Positions 44,318 through 48,436 of a DNA stretch of 48,436 nt are shown in pieces (position 1 is the stretch's first letter; each line of letters starts with the position of its first letter). The notes beneath the pieces were generated by a model that did not search any database, was not told the origin of the DNA, and saw only the letters and a program-made list of their open reading frames with translations. Source of the DNA: Clostridia bacterium (GTDB taxonomy: Bacteria; Bacillota; Clostridia; Oscillospirales; RGIG577); the NCBI GenBank assembly GCA_017513095.1, contig JAFWDJ010000003.1, positions 1 to 48,436 of the forward strand. The letters are read 5' to 3'. Position numbers and translations under genes: made by a program.

Positions 44318-45130
44318 TTACATGCTTGCGCCGCCGTCTACGGAAAGCGTCTGAGCCGTGATGTTCTGTGCGTCGTCGGATGCGAAGAATATAACGGCGT
44401 TCGCTATGTCGCGCTCGGTCTGCGGACGGTTCATCGGGATGCGCTTCTTTATCTCGGCTGCGAATATCTCGTCGTCGGTCTTGTCGCCGTAGATATCGGG
44501 GAGCAGCTTTCTGAATACCTTAACGAGCGTCTGCCACATAACGGTGTAAACGATACCGGGGCAGACTGCGTTTACGGTTACGCCGTAGGGAGCGAATTCC
44601 ATAGCGTACGTCTTCGTAAGGCTGATAACTGCCGCCTTCTGAGCCGAGTATGCCGGAAGCTCGGGCTGAGGAGTACGTCCCGCCATCGACGAGATGTTGA
44701 TTATGCGGCCGCAGCCCTTCTCGATCATCATGTCGTGAACTGCCTTGATGCAAAGAAACGTGCTCTTCGTATTAAGCTTATACGTAGCGTCGAACGCCTC
44801 TTCCTTTACCGCGTGGAAGTTGGGGTATGCGAGACCGCCGCCGCCGCCCGCATTGTTTACGAGCACGTCTATGGTGCCCCACTTTTCAACGGTCGCAGCT
44901 ATAGCCGCATTTACCGATTCCGCATTGGTAACGTCTACCTTTACGAAGAATGCGTCGCCGCCCGCAGCCTTAACTGCCGCAACCGACTTTGCGCCGCGCT
45001 CCTCGTTCTGGCTCGCAACGGCTACCTTAGCGCCGTTCTCGCCGAACGCCTTGCATATCTCGCTGCCGAGGCCGCCCGCGCCGCCCGTAACGAATACGAC
45101 CTTATCCTTTAAATCAGCATATTTTCCCAT
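44318..45130 (-). CDS. Short-chain dehydrogenase/reductase
   Basis: The 270-residue SDR has the nucleotide loop VTGGAGGLGSE (14-24), NNAG at 92-95, catalytic Ser147/148 and YSAQK (Tyr161, Lys165), and a C-terminal LSVDGGASM, typical of the FabG-like classical family. The motif after strand beta2 (ASQNEERG) does not clearly tell NAD from NADP. The start has AAGGAGG. It lies between the cupin and the first zinc alcohol dehydrogenase, so oxidation or reduction of a hydroxylated substrate shared with them is likely; the substrate is unknown. Confidence 0.92.
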   Translation of the reverse strand: MGKYADLKDKVVFVTGGAGGLGSEICKAFGENGAKVAVASQNEERGAKSVAAVKAAGGDAFFVKVDVTNAESVNAAIAATVEKWGTIDVLVNNAGGGGGLAYPNFHAVKEEAFDATYKLNTKSTFLCIKAVHDMMIEKGCGRIINISSMAGRTPQPELPAYSAQKAAVISLTKTYAMEFAPYGVTVNAVCPGIVYTVMWQTLVKVFRKLLPDIYGDKTDDEIFAAEIKKRIPMNRPQTERDIANAVIFFASDDAQNITAQTLSVDGGASM

Positions 45131-45162
45131 TTTACTTCCTCCTTATTGTGAATTTATGTCTT

Positions 45163-46233
45163 TTATTTCGTCTTGCCGTCGCCTATCCGGATCATTATCT
45201 TAAGCTGGTCGTTCTTCGGATCGTGAAGCTCTTCAAAAGCCGCCTGAACTGCGTCGACCTCTAAGGGGATCTCCTTGGTAATAAGCTCCTCAAGCTTGAT
45301 TTTGCCCTCGGAAGCCGCCTTCATAACGGTGTCAAATCCGTTAAAAGGAGCCGACATAATGCCTACCATAGTAAGCTGGCGCAAAAGCACGACTACCGTC
45401 ATGATCGGAACGGGATTCCAGTTAACGCCGACAAGCGATACCTTTCCGGCCTTCTTCATGAGACTTACTCCGAAATTCAGCGCCGCGGGAGAACCGGAGC
45501 ACTCAAGGAACTTCGTAAAGCCGCCGCCCTTAGTGTAGCCGCCGTCTATTTTCTCGTTTATCTTATCGACAACGCCTTCCTCGGTGGGATCGAAAACGTC
45601 GTCTACGACGCCCAGCTCGAGCGCTCTTTTTGCGCGCGCGTGGTTTACCTCGGTCATGGCAACGTAGGAAGCGCCGAAGTACTTCGCGAACTGAGCCGAC
45701 ATAACGCCTATAATTCCGCCGCCGGCAACAAGGACCTTGTCGCCCTTTTCAACGTTTACGGACTGGCACGCTCTTAAGCCGATATTTGCCGGCTCAATAA
45801 GAGCCGCGGCCCTCAGCGTCATATTGTCGGGCAGCTTCTTTACATACGCCGACTTGCCGAGCTGCATGTAATCGGCCATAGCGCCGGGCACCTCTTTAAA
45901 GAACGTGCCGGGCGAATAGTAGTCCTGCGGGCACAGATCGTCGCGTCCCATTTTGCACCATTCGCATTCGCCGCAGGGCGTGATGGGCGAGCAGGTAACT
46001 CTGTCGCCGACCTTGAGCGTCGGGCTGTCGCCGGGGTCTACAACGATGCCGGAGTATTCATGGCCCATAACGAGACCCTTCGTTCTGTCGGCTATCTCCC
46101 AGCTGTGAACGTCGGAGCCGCAGATGCCGCAGTATTCGACCTTTACTATCGGTCTCTTGCCGTCCGGTTTGGGATCCGGGAAGTTCTTATCCTCATAAAG
46201 CTTAAAATTGCCTTCCTGAACTATCGCTTTCAT
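45163..46233 (-). CDS. Zinc-binding medium-chain alcohol dehydrogenase (paralogue 1)
   Basis: The 356-residue MDR enzyme has catalytic-zinc ligands in CGICGSD (Cys38) and MGHEY (His58-Glu59), the structural-zinc set CGECEWCKMGRDDLC (Cys87, 90, 93, 101), and a Rossmann loop AGGGIIG (170-176). It resembles sorbitol, threonine and butanediol dehydrogenases. An acidic residue at the end of beta2 (MTEVNHARAK) suggests NAD use. It shares VDDVFDPTEEGV and GGGFTKFLECSG with two neighbours, so the three are recent tandem duplicates. Start ATG has GGAGAGGAG upstream. Confidence 0.92.
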   Translation of the reverse strand: MKAIVQEGNFKLYEDKNFPDPKPDGKRPIVKVEYCGICGSDVHSWEIADRTKGLVMGHEYSGIVVDPGDSPTLKVGDRVTCSPITPCGECEWCKMGRDDLCPQDYYSPGTFFKEVPGAMADYMQLGKSAYVKKLPDNMTLRAAALIEPANIGLRACQSVNVEKGDKVLVAGGGIIGVMSAQFAKYFGASYVAMTEVNHARAKRALELGVVDDVFDPTEEGVVDKINEKIDGGYTKGGGFTKFLECSGSPAALNFGVSLMKKAGKVSLVGVNWNPVPIMTVVVLLRQLTMVGIMSAPFNGFDTVMKAASEGKIKLEELITKEIPLEVDAVQAAFEELHDPKNDQLKIMIRIGDGKTK

Positions 46234-46272
46234 ATATTATCTCCTCTCCTATGTGTTTTCTATATGTGCCTG

Positions 46273-47334
46273 TTATTCGCTGTCGCCGATTTTAACCATG
46301 ATCTTGAGCTGATCGTTCTTCGGGTCGTGAAGCTCCTCGTAAGCCGCCTGTATCTCGTCGAGATCGAAGTTAATCTGCTTCGTTCTGTAGCGCGCAAGGT
46401 CGAACCTGCCCTCGGATACGGCCTTTAAGATGTAGTCGAAGTTGTCGGTCGGAGAGCCCATAATGCCTACGAGCGTGAGCTGATGAAGAAGCGCGATTAT
46501 CGTCATGAGCGGAACGGGCTTCCAGTTTACGCCTACGAGCGATACCTTGCCGGCCTTCTTCGTTAAGTTCATGCCGAAGTTTATTGCGGCAGCCGCGCCG
46601 GTGCAGTCGATGAACTTCGTAAAGCCGCCGCCCGCTCTGTATCCGCCGTCGATCTTCGGATTGATCTTTTCCTCAACGCCCTCCTCGGTGGGGTCGAAAA
46701 CGTCGTCTACAACGCCCATCTCGAGCGCCTTCTTTGCGCGCGCCGCGTTAAGCTCGGTCATTGCAACGTAATCGGCGCCGAGAGTCTTTGCCCAGTTTGC
46801 GGCCATCGAGCCGATGATGCCGCCGCCCGCTACGAGCACCTTGTCGCCGGGGCCCACGTCTATTGCCTGGCAGGCCCGAAGTCCTATGCCGGAGGGCTCT
46901 ACCATAGCCGCAACGTACAGCGGTACGTTGTCCGGTATCTTCTTTATGTATTCGCTCTTTAACGGCTGGAAGTACTCGGCAAGCGCGCCGGGCTTGTCAA
47001 CGAAGAACGTGCCGGGAGCATAAAGGTTGTGGCCGCACATGAACGATCTGCCCGATTTGCACCATTCGCACTCGCCGCACGGCGTTATCGGAACGCAGGT
47101 AACCTTGTCGCCCACCTTAAGGTCGGCCCTGTCGCCGGGGTCTACTATCGTGCCCGAGAACTCATGGCCCAGAACGAGGCCCACAGGGTCGCATTTCTCC
47201 CAGCTGTGGATGTCCGAGCCGCAGATGCCGCAGTATTCGACCTTCATAATAGGTCTCTTGCCGTCCTTTACGGGATCCGGGAAATTCTCGTTCATGCCGA
47301 GCTTGTACTTTTCCGCCTGAACAATCGCTTTCAT
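46273..47334 (-). CDS. Zinc-binding medium-chain alcohol dehydrogenase (paralogue 2)
   Basis: The 353-residue protein has CGICGSDIHSWE, LGHEFSG, the structural-zinc set CGECEWCKSGRSFMC, AGGGIIGSMAA and TELNAARAK. It is closer to paralogue 3 than to paralogue 1: both read DKPGALAEYFQPLKSEYI and RTKQINFDLDEIQAAYEEL. ATG 47334 (MKAIVQAEKY) is used because GGGAGG lies eight bases upstream. A terminator separates it from paralogue 3, so each gene may have its own promoter and control. The polyol or alcohol substrate is not readable from sequence. Confidence 0.92.
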   Translation of the reverse strand: MKAIVQAEKYKLGMNENFPDPVKDGKRPIMKVEYCGICGSDIHSWEKCDPVGLVLGHEFSGTIVDPGDRADLKVGDKVTCVPITPCGECEWCKSGRSFMCGHNLYAPGTFFVDKPGALAEYFQPLKSEYIKKIPDNVPLYVAAMVEPSGIGLRACQAIDVGPGDKVLVAGGGIIGSMAANWAKTLGADYVAMTELNAARAKKALEMGVVDDVFDPTEEGVEEKINPKIDGGYRAGGGFTKFIDCTGAAAAINFGMNLTKKAGKVSLVGVNWKPVPLMTIIALLHQLTLVGIMGSPTDNFDYILKAVSEGRFDLARYRTKQINFDLDEIQAAYEELHDPKNDQLKIMVKIGDSE

Positions 47335-47382
47335 AAATATTCCTCCCATCTAAGATAAAATGTTTTGAATTTTAAAATAAAG

Positions 47383-47409
47383 CAAAGAGCGGCCTTGCGC
47401 CGCTCTTTG
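47383..47409 (-). terminator. Terminator between alcohol dehydrogenase paralogues 3 and 2
   Basis: A perfect 11-bp stem CAAAGAGCGGC / GCCGCTCTTTG with loop CTTGC. The minus-strand T-run is short (TTTGC then TTTATTTT). Confidence 0.75.
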
Positions 47410-47460
47410 TAAAATACTATCTTAATATTCCGGCGCGTTTATTCGCATGATCCGCGTATA

Positions 47461-48436
47461 TTATTCGCCTTCGCCGACCTGTACCATGATCTTAAGCTGC
47501 TTGTTCTTCGGATCGTGAAGCTCCTCGTAAGCTGCCTGGATCTCGTCAAGGTCGAAGTTTATCTGCTTCGTTCTGTACTGAGCCAGATTGAACTTGCCCT
47601 CGGATACCATCTTTAAGATGTAGTCGAAGTTCTCAGCCGGGGTGGACATGATGCCGACCAAAGTGAGCTGATGCAGAAGCGCTACTATCGTCATGAGCGG
47701 AACGGGCTTCCAGTTTACGCCTACGAGCGATACCTTGCCGGCCTTCTTCGTCAAGTTCATGCCGAAGTTTATAGCGGCAGCCGAACCGGTGCAGTCGATG
47801 AACTTCGTAAAGCCGCCGCCTGCTCTGTATCCGCCGTCGATCTTCGCGTTTATCTTCTCCTCAACGCCTTCCTCAGTGGGATCGAAAACGTCGTCAACAA
47901 CGCCCATCGCAAGAGCCTTAGCTGCGCGCTCCTTGTTGAGCTCGGTCATTGCTACGTAATCTGCGCCGAGGGTCTTTGCCCAGTTAGCGCACATCGAGCC
48001 GATGATGCCGCCGCCCGCTACGAGCACCTTGTCGCCGGGGCCTACGTCTATTGCCTGGCAGCCTCTTAAGCCTATTGCCGAAGGCTCTACCATAGCCGCA
48101 ACGTACAGCGGTACGTTGTCCGGAACCTTCTTTATGTATTCGCTCTTTAACGGCTGGAAGTACTCTGCAAGCGCACCGGGCTTATCCGGGAAGAATATGC
48201 CGGGGGAGTAAAGGTTGTGGCCGCACATGAACGATCTGCCGGATTTGCACCATTCGCATTCGCCGCACGGAGTGATGGGAATGCAGATTACTCTGTCGCC
48301 CACCTTTAAGTCCGCTCTGTCGCCGGGATCAACGATCTTGCCGGAGAACTCATGACCTAAAACGAGTCCCTTAATGAGCTGATCGCCCTCTTTCTCCCAG
48401 CTGTGGATGTCGGAGCCGCAGATGCCGCAGTATTCG
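47461..48436 (-). CDS. Zinc-binding medium-chain alcohol dehydrogenase (paralogue 3), 5' end outside window
   Basis: The frame is open to the right edge and begins there with EYCGICGSDIHSWE, so about 34 N-terminal residues are missing. The rest has VLGHEFSG, CGECEWCKSGRSFMC, AGGGIIGSMCA and TELNKERAA, nearly the same as paralogue 2. An internal ATG (48303) is not the start because the conserved zinc-ligand region lies upstream of it. It should continue across the window edge. Confidence 0.92.
   Translation of the reverse strand, partial: EYCGICGSDIHSWEKEGDQLIKGLVLGHEFSGKIVDPGDRADLKVGDRVICIPITPCGECEWCKSGRSFMCGHNLYSPGIFFPDKPGALAEYFQPLKSEYIKKVPDNVPLYVAAMVEPSAIGLRGCQAIDVGPGDKVLVAGGGIIGSMCANWAKTLGADYVAMTELNKERAAKALAMGVVDDVFDPTEEGVEEKINAKIDGGYRAGGGFTKFIDCTGSAAAINFGMNLTKKAGKVSLVGVNWKPVPLMTIVALLHQLTLVGIMSTPAENFDYILKMVSEGKFNLAQYRTKQINFDLDEIQAAYEELHDPKNKQLKIMVQVGEGE

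Overview
The window reads as chromosome from a Bacillota (Clostridia-type) anaerobe. The evidence is the Gram-positive replicative polymerase PolC, the order pyrH-frr-uppS-cdsA-dxr-rseP-ispG-polC, purine-rich ribosome-binding sites, vegetative -35/-10 promoters with 17-base spacers, S-layer-homology surface proteins and DUF4358/copper-amine-oxidase-N export proteins. Most genes are G+C-rich by eye and lie on the minus strand. Two tracts look foreign: the first 3.5 kb, and the A+T-rich gene at 8564-9922.

Layout. 1-121 is the end of a plus-strand gene, probably hybrid-cluster protein. 122-3555 is a graveyard of an integrated mobile element: a truncated hsdM, an intact Fic gene with a palindromic operator candidate, a truncated RepA_N initiator beside a DnaA box, an integrase tail and an XRE-regulator tail. 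It ends against the 3' end of guaA, a known integration site. 3556-6511 is hisH-hisF-guaA. A divergent promoter leads to an acyltransferase (6626) and a secreted protein (7740). A CoiA-like nuclease gene follows, framed by 62-bp direct repeats (8485-8546 and 9997-10058). 10043-12405 is a TPP-riboswitch operon with an M20 amidohydrolase and a ThiY-like binding protein, best read as thiamin-pyrimidine salvage. A lipoprotein, an ABC exporter with a coiled-coil permease and trmB come next.

17693-28242 is the large pyrH-to-polC cluster covering UMP kinase, ribosome recycling, undecaprenyl-PP and CDP-DAG synthesis, the MEP isoprenoid enzymes Dxr and IspG, RseP and PolC. rseP has no ATG, GTG or TTG start: it follows dxr in the same frame after one TGA, and an ATA codon sits at proper Shine-Dalgarno distance. 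28378-31386 holds a DUF1294 gene, tRNA-Gly(CCC), a hairpin-rich gene-free stretch, guaB, and a 211-bp element with 10-bp terminal inverted repeats.

31387-48436 is metabolic and surface-related. It has two PaaG-like crotonases around a lipoprotein, a PNP-AhcY pair, two tandem esterases, two tandem papain-SLH surface proteases, a cupin, an SDR and three tandem zinc alcohol dehydrogenases (the last runs off the window). guaA, guaB, PNP and HisHF (which releases AICAR) give a purine theme. The most unusual items are the repeat-framed CoiA-like gene and the rseP start. No searches or calculations were run; family calls rest on motifs read by eye.
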